The notes under the pieces are model-generated. The model saw only the letters and a list, made by a program, of their open reading frames with translations, did no database searches and had not been told where the DNA came from. A stretch of 10,724 nucleotides of DNA. It comes from an uncultured Clostridia bacterium (GTDB lineage: Bacteria > Bacillota > Clostridia > Oscillospirales > Acutalibacteraceae). Shown here piece by piece: positions 1-7,361 of this stretch. Within the stretch, counting starts at the first letter, position 1. Each line of letters opens with the position of its first letter. Made by a program: the position numbers and the translations under genes. The stretch lies in contig CALCHE010000058.1 of NCBI GenBank assembly GCA_937901145.1, positions 1 to 10,724 on the forward strand, in the 5' to 3' direction.

Positions 1-663
1 CGTGACGGCGGTACAGTCAATGCTAAAATCTGCGATGAGCTTCCCGCTTCCTTCGATGATATTAAGGAATATAAAATCGTTTCCGCTGTGGAAAATACAG
101 GAAGTACTGAAAAGAGTGAATTTGTACCGGCAGGGGACTGCAAAAAGCATATTGCTATAGTAGATCTCGGCTCCACAAAGAATATGGAGCAGGCTCTTAT
201 GGAAAAGGGCTACAAGGTTACCCTTCTTCCTTATAATTTCAAAGCATCAGATGTTGAGGCTGACGGTGTAATTCTTTCAGAGGGTCCCGGCTGTCCCTGT
301 GCAAATGCTGAAATCACTGCACAGATCGGAGAGCTTATGGGTAAGCTTCCTGTATTCGGTATCGGTCTCGGTCATCAGCTTATGGCGCTTTCTCAGGGCG
401 CTGAAACAGAAAAACTTGCCTACGGTCATCACGGTTCAAATCAGCCTGTTAAAATCGTAGGTACTCCCAGAACTCTTATCACCACTCAGAATCACGGCTA
501 TGTAGTTAAAAAGGACAGCGTGAAAGAGGGAGTTATCTCTCACCATAACGGTAATGACGGTACCGTAGAAGGTATCGAATATGCAGATAAGAAGGCATTC
601 TCAGTTCAGTTCGAGCCCGATGATGCACTTATCGAAAAATTCTTAAAGATGATGGAGGAGTAA
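1..663 (+). CDS. carA: Carbamoyl phosphate synthase small subunit (C-terminal part, 5' end outside window), glutaminase-dead variant
   Basis: The frame is open from base 1 (RDGGTVNAK...), so this is the 3' part of a longer gene; the GTG at 88 is internal. In the family, this subunit hydrolyses glutamine and passes ammonia to CarB. Visible class I amidotransferase motifs are LSEGPG (normally LSNGPGDP), FGIGLGHQ, GHHGSNQPV, TTQNHGY and FSVQFEPDD. The nucleophile Cys of the usual GICLGHQ is Gly (codon 364-366). The catalytic HPE reads EPD (613-621), so His is Glu and Glu is Asp. About 6-8 residues of the usual loop after HPEA are missing before the C-terminal helix. Residues that contact glutamine (LGHQ, QNHG) remain. 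I infer a subunit that cannot hydrolyse glutamine but still assembles with CarB, leaving an ammonia-dependent enzyme. A GGAGG at 654-658, overlapping its end, serves carB 3 nt downstream. The family assignment is very secure; the functional inference is moderate. Confidence 0.93.
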   Translation, partial: RDGGTVNAKICDELPASFDDIKEYKIVSAVENTGSTEKSEFVPAGDCKKHIAIVDLGSTKNMEQALMEKGYKVTLLPYNFKASDVEADGVILSEGPGCPCANAEITAQIGELMGKLPVFGIGLGHQLMALSQGAETEKLAYGHHGSNQPVKIVGTPRTLITTQNHGYVVKKDSVKEGVISHHNGNDGTVEGIEYADKKAFSVQFEPDDALIEKFLKMMEE

Positions 664-666
664 ACA

Positions 667-3600
667 ATGCCACTTAATAAAGATATCAAAAAAGTTCTTG
701 TTATCGGTTCAGGTCCTATTGTTATCGGTCAGGCCGCTGAGTTTGACTATGCAGGCGCACAGGCTTGCCGTGTTCTGAAGCAGGCAGGCGTAAATGTAGT
801 TCTTGTTAACTCCAACCCCGCTACCATTATGACTGATAAGGCTCTGGCAGATGAAATTTATCTCGAGCCTCTCACCACAGAAACCGTAAAGAGAATTATC
901 AAACTCGAAAAGCCTGACTCACTTTTAGCGGGTCTCGGCGGTCAGGTAGGTCTTACCCTTGCTATGCAGCTTTCTAAGGAAGGCTTCCTCGAGGCAAACG
1001 GCGTCAAGCTTATCGGTACTGATGTAGAAGCTATTGATAAGGCTGAGGACAGACAGCTTTTCAGAGATACAATGCAGTCAATTAATCAGCCCTGTATCCC
1101 TTCTGATATTTCAAATGACATCGAGACATCACTCGAAATCGCAAACAGAATCGGGTATCCTGTAATCGTTCGTCCTGCTTTCACCCTCGGCGGTGCAGGC
1201 GGCGGTGTTGCTTATAACGAAGAAGAGCTCCGTCTTTTCGCCAAGACAGGTCTCGACGCTTCTCCCATCACACAGATTCTCGTTGAAAAATACATCAAGG
1301 GCTGGAAGGAAATTGAGTTTGAAACCATGCGTGACAGCGCAGGTAATGCTATCGCTATCTGCTCAATGGAAAACTTCGACCCCGTCGGTGTTCACACAGG
1401 CGACAGTATCGTTGTAGCTCCCGCACTTTCTCTTTCCACAAAGGAATACAATATGCTCCGTCAGGCATCTCTTGACATTGTTTCAGCTCTTAAAATCGTA
1501 GGTGGCTGTAACTGTCAGTTTGCCCTTAATCCCGAATCCTTCGAGTATGCGGTTATCGAGGTTAACCCCCGTGTTTCCCGCTCTTCTGCTCTCGCTTCCA
1601 AAGCTTCGGGCTATCCCATCGCTAAGATGACTACAAAGCTTGCTCTCGGATATAATCTTGATGAAATCGTAAACGACATTACGGGTAAAACCTGTGCTTG
1701 CTTTGAGCCCTCACTTGACTATGTGGTATGTAAGTTCCCTAAATGGCCCTTCGATAAATTCCTCGGCTCTTCCAGAAAGCTCGGTACTCAGATGAAGGCT
1801 ACAGGTGAGGTTATGTCCATCGGTCAGTCCTTTGAGGAAGCTATTATGAAGGCTGTCAGAGGTGCTGAAATCTCTCTTGATACCCTCAATGCCGCTCCTG
1901 TGAGTGATCTTCCTCTTCTTGAAAGACTTGACATCGCTGATGACAGACGAATCTTCACTGTATTTGAGGCTATTAAAGCAGGTATTTCAGATGATAAGAT
2001 TCACGAAATCACCGCTATTGATAAATGGTTTATCGCTAAGCTCCGTAATCTTGCAAACTTCGAAAATGAAATCGAAGGCAAAGAAATTACCGAGGAGCAG
2101 TACCTCAGAGCTAAAAAACTCGGATATACAGATAAGTCACTCCGCAAGTTCTGCACCTTCCCTGAGGAATTCCACAGAGAAGCAAGCTATAAGATGGTTG
2201 ACACCTGTGCAGCAGAATTCAGTGCAACCACACCTTATTTCTATTCATCCTATGATAAGGCCTGCGAATCCAGACGTTATCAGCGTTCAGGTAAGGATGT
2301 AGTTATGGTTCTCGGCTCCGGTCCCATTAGAATCGGTCAGGGTATCGAATTCGACTACTCTTCCGTTCACTGTGTATGGACTCTCAAAGAGCTCGGTTAT
2401 GATGTTGTTATCGTAAACAATAACCCTGAAACCGTTTCTACTGACTATGACACAGCCGACAGACTTTACTTCGAGCCTCTCAACGAAGAGGATGTAATGA
2501 ATATCATCAAGGTTGAAAAGCCCATCGGTGTTGTTGTTGCCTTCGGCGGACAGACAGCTATCAAGCTTACCAAGTTTCTTGACGATAACGGTATAAAGAT
2601 TCTCGGTACCTCTCAGGAGGGCATCGACACAGCTGAGGACAGAGAAAAGTTCGATGCTCTTCTCGAAAAATACGGCTTTATGCGTCCTAAGGGCTGCGGT
2701 GTTATGACCTTAGAGGAAGCACTTGAGGCTGCAAACAGACTTACTTATCCCGTGCTTCTCAGACCTTCTTATGTTATCGGCGGTCAGAATATGATGATTG
2801 TTCATAACGATATCGAGGTTGAAAGATATATGAAAAAGATTCTTTCCACGGGTATCGAAAATCCCGTACTTGTAGACAAGTATATGAGCGGTACTGAAAT
2901 CGAGGTTGACGTAATTTCCGACGGTACAGATGTACTTATTCCCGGTATTATGCAGCATGTTGAGCGTGCAGGTGTTCACTCAGGTGACTCAATCGCCGTT
3001 TATCCTCCCTTCTCTCTTACTGACAAGATGACACAGACAGTTGTTGACTGCTCTGAAAAGCTTGCTCTTGCCCTCGGTACTAAGGGTCTGGTTAACATAC
3101 AGTACCTCATTTATGAAAATCAGCTTTATGTTATCGAGGTTAACCCCAGAGCCTCCAGAACTATCCCTTACATCAGTAAGGTTACTAATGTTCCTATGGT
3201 TGATCTTGCTACCAAGGTTATGACAGGCTCTGCACTTAAGGATTTAGGCTACGGTACAGGTCTTTATGAGGCTCCTCCTTACTTTGCAGTTAAGGCACCC
3301 GTATTCTCCTTCGAAAAGCTCAACGATGTAAACAGCTACCTCGGACCCGAAATGAAGTCCACAGGTGAAGTTTTGGGTATCGGTAAAACTCTCAATGAAG
3401 CTCTCTTCAAAGGTCTTACATCCTCCGGTATCAAGGTAAATGCTAAGGGTGACAAAACCGAAATGGGCGTTCTTCTCAGCGTTGATGAGCACGACCTTGA
3501 TGAAATCGTTTCTATTGCAAAGAAGCTTCAGGATCTCGGCATAAATATCTATGCTGCTAAGGATACCGCCAGAGCTATCGTAAACTTAGGCATCAATGTA

Positions 3601-4701
3601 ACCTATGTAAAGGGTATCAGAGAAAGCGACTACTGCTTCAAGCTTCTTGAAAGCGGAAAGATTGACTTTATTGTTTACACAGGTGCACTCTTTGATGCTA
3701 CTATGGATCATTATATTGCCCTTCACAGAAAGGCTCTTCAGCTCGGTATAGCCTGCTTCACTTCTCTCGACACAGCTAACGCTATGCTCGACATTATGGC
3801 AAGCAACTACACTCAGCAGAATACAGAGCTTATCAACATCAACAGCATGAGAACCAGCAGAAATATCTTCAAGTTCTCAAAGATGCACGGTACAGGTAAT
3901 GACTACATCTTTATCGACAACCGTGACGGACAGATTACCTGCCCCGAATCACTCTGTATCAACTTCTGTGAAAGACATTACGGAATCGGCGGTTACGGCT
4001 TTATTCTTATTGAAAACTCCGACATTGCCGATGCTAAAATGCGCGTGTTTAACCGTGACGGCAGTGAAGGTGCTATGGCAGGTAACGCCATACGCTGTGT
4101 AGGTAAATTTCTTTACGATAAGGGTGTCGTAAAGAAGGAAGAAATCACTGTCGAAACAGGTTCAGGCATAAAGGAGCTTAAGCTTTATATCTCCAATAAG
4201 CGTGTAACAGCTGTTCAGGTTTATATGGGCAAGCCTACCTTCGACTGTGCATCCATTCCCTGTACTCTCGACGAAGAGGAAATCATCGACTATCCCATCA
4301 CTATCGGTGCAAACAGCTATAACATTACCTGTCTCAATATCGGTAATCCTCACTGTGTTGTATTTGATAAGAATGTTGATGGACTTGATCTTCAGAAAAT
4401 CGGTCCCTGCTTCGAAAAGGCTGACATCTTCCCCGAAAGAATCAATACAGAATTCGTAAGAGTGGTTAACTCCCATACTCTTAAGATGAGAGCATATGAG
4501 CGCGGTAACGGTGAAACCTTTGCCTGCGGTACAGGTGCCTGTGCTGCTGTAGTAGCCGCTGTAGAAAACGGCTTCTGCAAAAAGGGTGAGGAGGTTACTG
4601 TCAAGCTTAAGGGCGGCGACCTTGCTGTAACCTATAACGATGACGGTATCTATCTCACAGGTAACGCTGTTCTCGTGTTCGAGGGCGAAGCTGAATATTA
4701 A
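667..4701 (+). CDS. carB: Carbamoyl phosphate synthase large subunit fused to diaminopimelate epimerase domain (CarB-DapF)
   Basis: The protein has 1344 residues against about 1070 for ordinary CarB. Residues 1-400 are the carboxyphosphate synthetase half (GSGPIVIGQ; R129, R169, E215, Q284, E298 and N300 match the ATP-grasp residues of E. coli CarB). Residues 400-540 are the oligomerisation region. From about 540 comes the carbamoyl phosphate half (GSGPIRIGQ, EDRE, LLRPSYVIGG, GVHSGDS, IEVNPRASR). About 930-1060 is the MGS-like allosteric domain, where the usual ATxGTA loop reads AAKDTA. Residues 1061-1344 are a full-length DapF domain (MHGTGNDY, FNRDGSEG, NIGNPHC, ERINTEFV, FACGTGACA). Cys1287 is present, but the other catalytic Cys (usually MCGN) is Ala1138 (MAGN). 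The start ATG has GGAGG 8 nt upstream. The internal ATG at 3847 has no Shine-Dalgarno, so a true fusion is favoured. Family role: carbamoyl phosphate for pyrimidines/arginine, plus LL- to meso-DAP epimerisation. Whether the epimerase domain is active is doubtful. Confidence 0.95.
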   Translation: MPLNKDIKKVLVIGSGPIVIGQAAEFDYAGAQACRVLKQAGVNVVLVNSNPATIMTDKALADEIYLEPLTTETVKRIIKLEKPDSLLAGLGGQVGLTLAMQLSKEGFLEANGVKLIGTDVEAIDKAEDRQLFRDTMQSINQPCIPSDISNDIETSLEIANRIGYPVIVRPAFTLGGAGGGVAYNEEELRLFAKTGLDASPITQILVEKYIKGWKEIEFETMRDSAGNAIAICSMENFDPVGVHTGDSIVVAPALSLSTKEYNMLRQASLDIVSALKIVGGCNCQFALNPESFEYAVIEVNPRVSRSSALASKASGYPIAKMTTKLALGYNLDEIVNDITGKTCACFEPSLDYVVCKFPKWPFDKFLGSSRKLGTQMKATGEVMSIGQSFEEAIMKAVRGAEISLDTLNAAPVSDLPLLERLDIADDRRIFTVFEAIKAGISDDKIHEITAIDKWFIAKLRNLANFENEIEGKEITEEQYLRAKKLGYTDKSLRKFCTFPEEFHREASYKMVDTCAAEFSATTPYFYSSYDKACESRRYQRSGKDVVMVLGSGPIRIGQGIEFDYSSVHCVWTLKELGYDVVIVNNNPETVSTDYDTADRLYFEPLNEEDVMNIIKVEKPIGVVVAFGGQTAIKLTKFLDDNGIKILGTSQEGIDTAEDREKFDALLEKYGFMRPKGCGVMTLEEALEAANRLTYPVLLRPSYVIGGQNMMIVHNDIEVERYMKKILSTGIENPVLVDKYMSGTEIEVDVISDGTDVLIPGIMQHVERAGVHSGDSIAVYPPFSLTDKMTQTVVDCSEKLALALGTKGLVNIQYLIYENQLYVIEVNPRASRTIPYISKVTNVPMVDLATKVMTGSALKDLGYGTGLYEAPPYFAVKAPVFSFEKLNDVNSYLGPEMKSTGEVLGIGKTLNEALFKGLTSSGIKVNAKGDKTEMGVLLSVDEHDLDEIVSIAKKLQDLGINIYAAKDTARAIVNLGINVTYVKGIRESDYCFKLLESGKIDFIVYTGALFDATMDHYIALHRKALQLGIACFTSLDTANAMLDIMASNYTQQNTELININSMRTSRNIFKFSKMHGTGNDYIFIDNRDGQITCPESLCINFCERHYGIGGYGFILIENSDIADAKMRVFNRDGSEGAMAGNAIRCVGKFLYDKGVVKKEEITVETGSGIKELKLYISNKRVTAVQVYMGKPTFDCASIPCTLDEEEIIDYPITIGANSYNITCLNIGNPHCVVFDKNVDGLDLQKIGPCFEKADIFPERINTEFVRVVNSHTLKMRAYERGNGETFACGTGACAAVVAAVENGFCKKGEEVTVKLKGGDLAVTYNDDGIYLTGNAVLVFEGEAEY
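3868..4701 (+). other. dapF: DapF-like epimerase domain at the C-terminus of the CarB fusion
   Basis: This sub-region encodes residues from about 1068 to 1344, about the length of a stand-alone DapF. The two pseudo-symmetric halves are visible: the N-terminal half with MHGTGNDY and FNRDGSEGAMAGN, the C-terminal half with NIGNPHC, ERGNGETFACGTGACA and a final strand region LTGNAVLVFEGE. DapF uses two cysteines as acid and base. The second is kept (codon 4525-4527), the first is Ala (codon 4078-4080), with a Cys six residues later (IRC, 4096-4098). The usual GIGxDG reads GIGGYG (Tyr codon 3994-3996). These changes suggest weakened or altered chemistry, though some homologues may carry the MAGN variant natively; I could not check. 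Confidence 0.85.
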
Positions 4702-4708
4702 TTTTTCA

Positions 4709-4744
4709 GGGCTGTTGTGCTAAAAAAAGTGCGACAGCCCTTTT
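4709..4744 (+). terminator. Hairpin with short T-tract after the CarB-DapF gene
   Basis: The arms 4709-4720 (GGGCTGTTGTGC) and 4729-4740 (GTGCGACAGCCC) pair over 12 positions, three of them G-T wobbles, around the loop TAAAAAAA, followed by TTTT. It lies 7 nt after the stop codon and fits an intrinsic terminator. The T-run is only four long and no promoter is evident before the next gene, so some read-through into the MATE gene is likely. Confidence 0.7.
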
Positions 4745-4753
4745 GAAATTTAC

Positions 4754-4758
4754 GGAGG
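4754..4758 (+). promoter_or_regulatory. Ribosome binding site fixing a TTG start for the MATE gene
   Basis: GGAGG stands 8 nt before the TTG at 4767-4769, an ideal spacing. An upstream in-frame TTG at 4743 would put this site inside the coding region and lies on the terminator T-tract, so 4767 is the better start. Confidence 0.8.
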
Positions 4759-4766
4759 TAAAACCT

Positions 4767-6134
4767 TTGGCAAAAACTGATAAAACACATCTTTTTGAAA
4801 ATAAGCCCATTCCTGCGGCGGTAGCATCTCTTGCCTTGCCCACAGTGATGAGCTCTCTTGTAATGATTATATATAACCTTGCCGATACTTATTTTATCGG
4901 TATGCTTGATAATCCTGTACAGAATGCGGCAGTTACTCTTTCTGCTCCTGTTTTACTGGCCTTTAATGCAGTTAATAATCTTTTCGGTGTAGGCGGTTCA
5001 AGTATGATGAGCAGAGCACTGGGCAGAAAGGATTATCGTACCGTAAGAGAAAGCTCTGCATTTTCTTTTTACGGAGCGCTTATATGCAGTGTTTTCTTCT
5101 CGCTTCTTTTTCTATTCTTCGGTAAAAATATCCTTTATGTTCTGGGTGCGGACGGTGAAACAATTGATGCCACTATGACCTATATCAAGTGGACGGTAGT
5201 TTTTGGCGCGGTTCCTGCTATTCTTCAGACGACTATGGCATATATTGTCCGCTCCGAAGGCTATTCAGCTCTGGCATCTGTAGGAACTATCAGCGGATGT
5301 CTTCTGAATATAATTCTTGATCCGATTTTTGCTTTGCCATTCGGTCTGGGAATGGAGGTAGAGGGTGTAGCACTCGCCACCTTTATTTCGAACTGTGTGT
5401 CCTGTACATATTTCCTTGTGCTGATAATGTTTATCCTCAGAAAGAAAACATCAATCAGCATAAATCCGAAGGATTTCCATATAAGAAGGCCTATCGTAAC
5501 AGGTATTTTTACAGTCGGAATCTCTGCCTGTGTTCAGAATCTTCTGAATGTTACAGGTATGACTATTCTTACCAATTCCGTGTCAGAATTCGGTACCACG
5601 GCTATTGCCGCTATGGGAATTGTGCAGAAAATAACACAGGTGCCGCTTTTTGTTTTCCTTGGTGTTTCTCAGGGTGTAGCACCGCTTATCGCCTATAACT
5701 ATGCATCAAAGAATTACAGAAGAATGAAACAGACTGTAACCTTTACCGGTACACTGATAACCTCTCTTTCGGTACTTGCTGTGGCTGTTCTTTTCTTTGG
5801 CGGAGAGGGGATTATTACCCTGTTTATGAATAACTCAGAGGTTGTCAGCTGCGGCTCAGGACTTATAAAGGGCTTCTGTATGGCTCTTCCGTTTCTTTGC
5901 CTTGATTTCCTTGCTGTAGGTGTATTTCAGTCTCTCGGTAACGGTAAAAATGCTATGATTTTTGCGGTTACGAGAAAGATTCTCCTAGAAATTCCTGCAC
6001 TTATTATTTTGAATAAAATTTTTCCGCTTTACGGACTTGCCTGGGCGCAGTTCTGTGCGGAGCTCGTTCTGAGCATAATAGCTGTTATTATACTGCGTAA
6101 AATTTTCAAAGGACTTGATAAGGAGAGGGTATAA
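4767..6134 (+). CDS. MATE family multidrug/toxin exporter
   Basis: The 455-residue protein starts at TTG 4767, chosen because GGAGG lies 8 nt upstream. It is an integral membrane protein of the MATE family, which exports cationic drugs or metabolites in exchange for Na+ or H+. Evidence is the length (about 450), roughly 12 hydrophobic segments, and the family's N-terminal signature: a short polar start, then PTVMSSLVMIIYN, LADTYFIG and GGSSMMSRALGRKD. The second half repeats the fold, starting near RRPIVTGIF and including the GVSQGVAPLIAYNYAS loop. It resembles the MepA-like MATE proteins common in Clostridia, but the substrate cannot be deduced. It follows the hairpin at 4709-4744 and its stop overlaps the next start (TAATG), so it is probably translated together with the MFS gene. 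No promoter is obvious in the 65-nt gap after carB-dapF. Confidence 0.93.
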   Translation: MAKTDKTHLFENKPIPAAVASLALPTVMSSLVMIIYNLADTYFIGMLDNPVQNAAVTLSAPVLLAFNAVNNLFGVGGSSMMSRALGRKDYRTVRESSAFSFYGALICSVFFSLLFLFFGKNILYVLGADGETIDATMTYIKWTVVFGAVPAILQTTMAYIVRSEGYSALASVGTISGCLLNIILDPIFALPFGLGMEVEGVALATFISNCVSCTYFLVLIMFILRKKTSISINPKDFHIRRPIVTGIFTVGISACVQNLLNVTGMTILTNSVSEFGTTAIAAMGIVQKITQVPLFVFLGVSQGVAPLIAYNYASKNYRRMKQTVTFTGTLITSLSVLAVAVLFFGGEGIITLFMNNSEVVSCGSGLIKGFCMALPFLCLDFLAVGVFQSLGNGKNAMIFAVTRKILLEIPALIILNKIFPLYGLAWAQFCAELVLSIIAVIILRKIFKGLDKERV

Positions 6135-7312
6135 TGCTTTTGCTTGTTATAATTGCTCTTTCTTATGTGGCTGTAGGTCTGCCTGACTCCGTTCTCGGAA
6201 CAGTATGGCCTGCGGTTTACAGTGACCTTAATCTGCCTGTTTCTCTGGCGGGTTATATCGGTATGACCGTCAGTGGATGTACGGTTATTTCCTGTCTACT
6301 GAGCACAAGATTGGCCGCAAGGTTCGGCACAGGTCTCGTTTCAGCATTCAGTGCTCTGATGACTGCTCTGGCACTTATCGGACTGTCTTTTTCACAGAGT
6401 CCCGTGTATTTTTTCCTGCTTTCCGTTCCTTTGGGTATGGGCGCGGGTACTGTAGATTCAGCTCTCAACGGATTTGTGGCTCTTTACTGCAGTAATTCAC
6501 AGATGAGTTATCTGCACTGTTTTTACGGACTTGGAGTGACACTCAGTCCTTATCTTGTGTCACTTTGTCTCGCCGATGATAATAACTGGCGAAGAGCATA
6601 TATAACTGTGGGACTAATTCAGCTTGTCATTTCTCTTCTTATTTTCTGTGTAGTTCCTTATTGGAAAAAGAAAGAGAAAAAGCATATTCAGCAGGAGGAG
6701 ACGGCACCCAAAACTCTTACTCTGAAGGATATGATCAGGATGCCCTCGGTCGTTCTCAGCTGTGTTGTCTTTTATTTGATATGTGCCGCAGAATATACTG
6801 CTGGGGTATGGAGCAGTACATTTTTTGCTGAATATAAAGCTTTCACTCCTGAAAGTGCGGCGAAGACAGCTATGCTCTTTTATGTAGGTATGACCGTCGG
6901 CAGATTTATGTCGGGTGTATTCGGAAATAAGCTCGCAAGTAAAAACATTCTTTATATATGTGTCGGTATACTTTTCTGTGCTTGTGTAATAATCGCTTTA
7001 CCGCTTCCGTCGGTTGCTGCCGCCTTGGGACTTCTTCTCTTCGGCTTCGGTATGGGACCGACATTTCCGAATCTGTCTTATCTTGTTCCTTCACTTTTCG
7101 GCAGAGATATTTCCTCGTCTGTTATCGGTGTACAGTTGGCCTCGACCTATGTGGGGATAATGACTCTTCCGCCATTATTCGGTATTTTAGCTGAAAAAGT
7201 GTCAGCGGGACTTTTTCCTTACTTCCTGTTTATTGTGCTTTGTGCTTTTGTGCTCGCTTCAGTTATGATGGTAAAAAGTATCAATAAAAAGAGCGTAAAT
7301 ATTGATAAGTGA
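6134..7312 (+). CDS. MFS transporter, unknown substrate (12 membrane segments)
   Basis: This 392-residue, very hydrophobic protein has two blocks of six predicted membrane segments separated by a charged central loop (WKKKEKKHIQQEE, about residues 176-190), as in the major facilitator superfamily. Recognisable parts are the N-terminal GLPDSVLG, a weak loop 2-3 motif (STRLAARFG), LHCFYGLGVTLSPY in segment 5, and GFGMGPTFPN in segment 10. The general look is that of FucP-like or uncharacterised clostridial MFS proteins, so a sugar or galactoside substrate is possible given the adjacent beta-galactosidase, but this is inference. The ATG overlaps the MATE stop by 1 nt and has GGAGAGGG (6122-6128 region) before it. 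Its last codons contain the promoter of the next gene. Confidence 0.9.
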   Translation: MLLLVIIALSYVAVGLPDSVLGTVWPAVYSDLNLPVSLAGYIGMTVSGCTVISCLLSTRLAARFGTGLVSAFSALMTALALIGLSFSQSPVYFFLLSVPLGMGAGTVDSALNGFVALYCSNSQMSYLHCFYGLGVTLSPYLVSLCLADDNNWRRAYITVGLIQLVISLLIFCVVPYWKKKEKKHIQQEETAPKTLTLKDMIRMPSVVLSCVVFYLICAAEYTAGVWSSTFFAEYKAFTPESAAKTAMLFYVGMTVGRFMSGVFGNKLASKNILYICVGILFCACVIIALPLPSVAAALGLLLFGFGMGPTFPNLSYLVPSLFGRDISSSVIGVQLASTYVGIMTLPPLFGILAEKVSAGLFPYFLFIVLCAFVLASVMMVKSINKKSVNIDK

Positions 7313-7330
7313 AAAATATGATGATATAAT
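7302..7330 (+). promoter_or_regulatory. Strong sigma-A promoter for the GH35 gene (extended -10)
   Basis: TTGATA (7302-7307) is followed after exactly 17 nt by TATAAT (7325-7330), preceded by TG at 7322-7323 (TGATATAAT, an extended -10). The -35 differs from consensus at one base and the -10 is perfect. Transcription should start near 7337, leaving a leader of about 25 nt before the ATG at 7362. The -35 overlaps the last codons of the MFS gene. Confidence 0.8.
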
Positions 7331-7349
7331 TTATGTAAAGAAAACATTT

Positions 7350-7356
7350 GGTGGTG
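7350..7356 (+). promoter_or_regulatory. Ribosome binding site deciding the GH35 start
   Basis: GGTGGTG differs at one base from GGAGGTG and is 5 nt before ATG 7362. The alternative in-frame TTG at 7302 is the -35 hexamer of the promoter, upstream of the expected transcript start, so it cannot be the start for transcripts from that promoter. Confidence 0.65.
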
Positions 7357-7361
7357 TAAAT

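Noticed and set aside
88..90. GTG as the start of a 191-residue CarA-like protein
   Set aside because: The frame is open back to base 1 with CarA-like sequence and there is no ribosome binding site before 88; the gene simply begins outside the window.
3847..3850. ATGA at the CarB/DapF junction, as if carB ended in TGA overlapping a separate dapF start
   Set aside because: The TGA is in another frame. Reading that frame upstream gives a Ser/Thr-rich stretch unlike CarB, while the fusion frame is continuous, and there is no Shine-Dalgarno before the ATG. Kept as the key artefact to exclude with reads.
4743..4745. Upstream TTG start for the MATE gene
   Set aside because: It lies in the terminator T-tract and before the GGAGG site; TTG 4767 is correctly spaced.
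7302..7304. TTG start for the GH35 gene
   Set aside because: It is the -35 hexamer of the promoter, upstream of the predicted transcript start, and the extra residues are not GH35-like.
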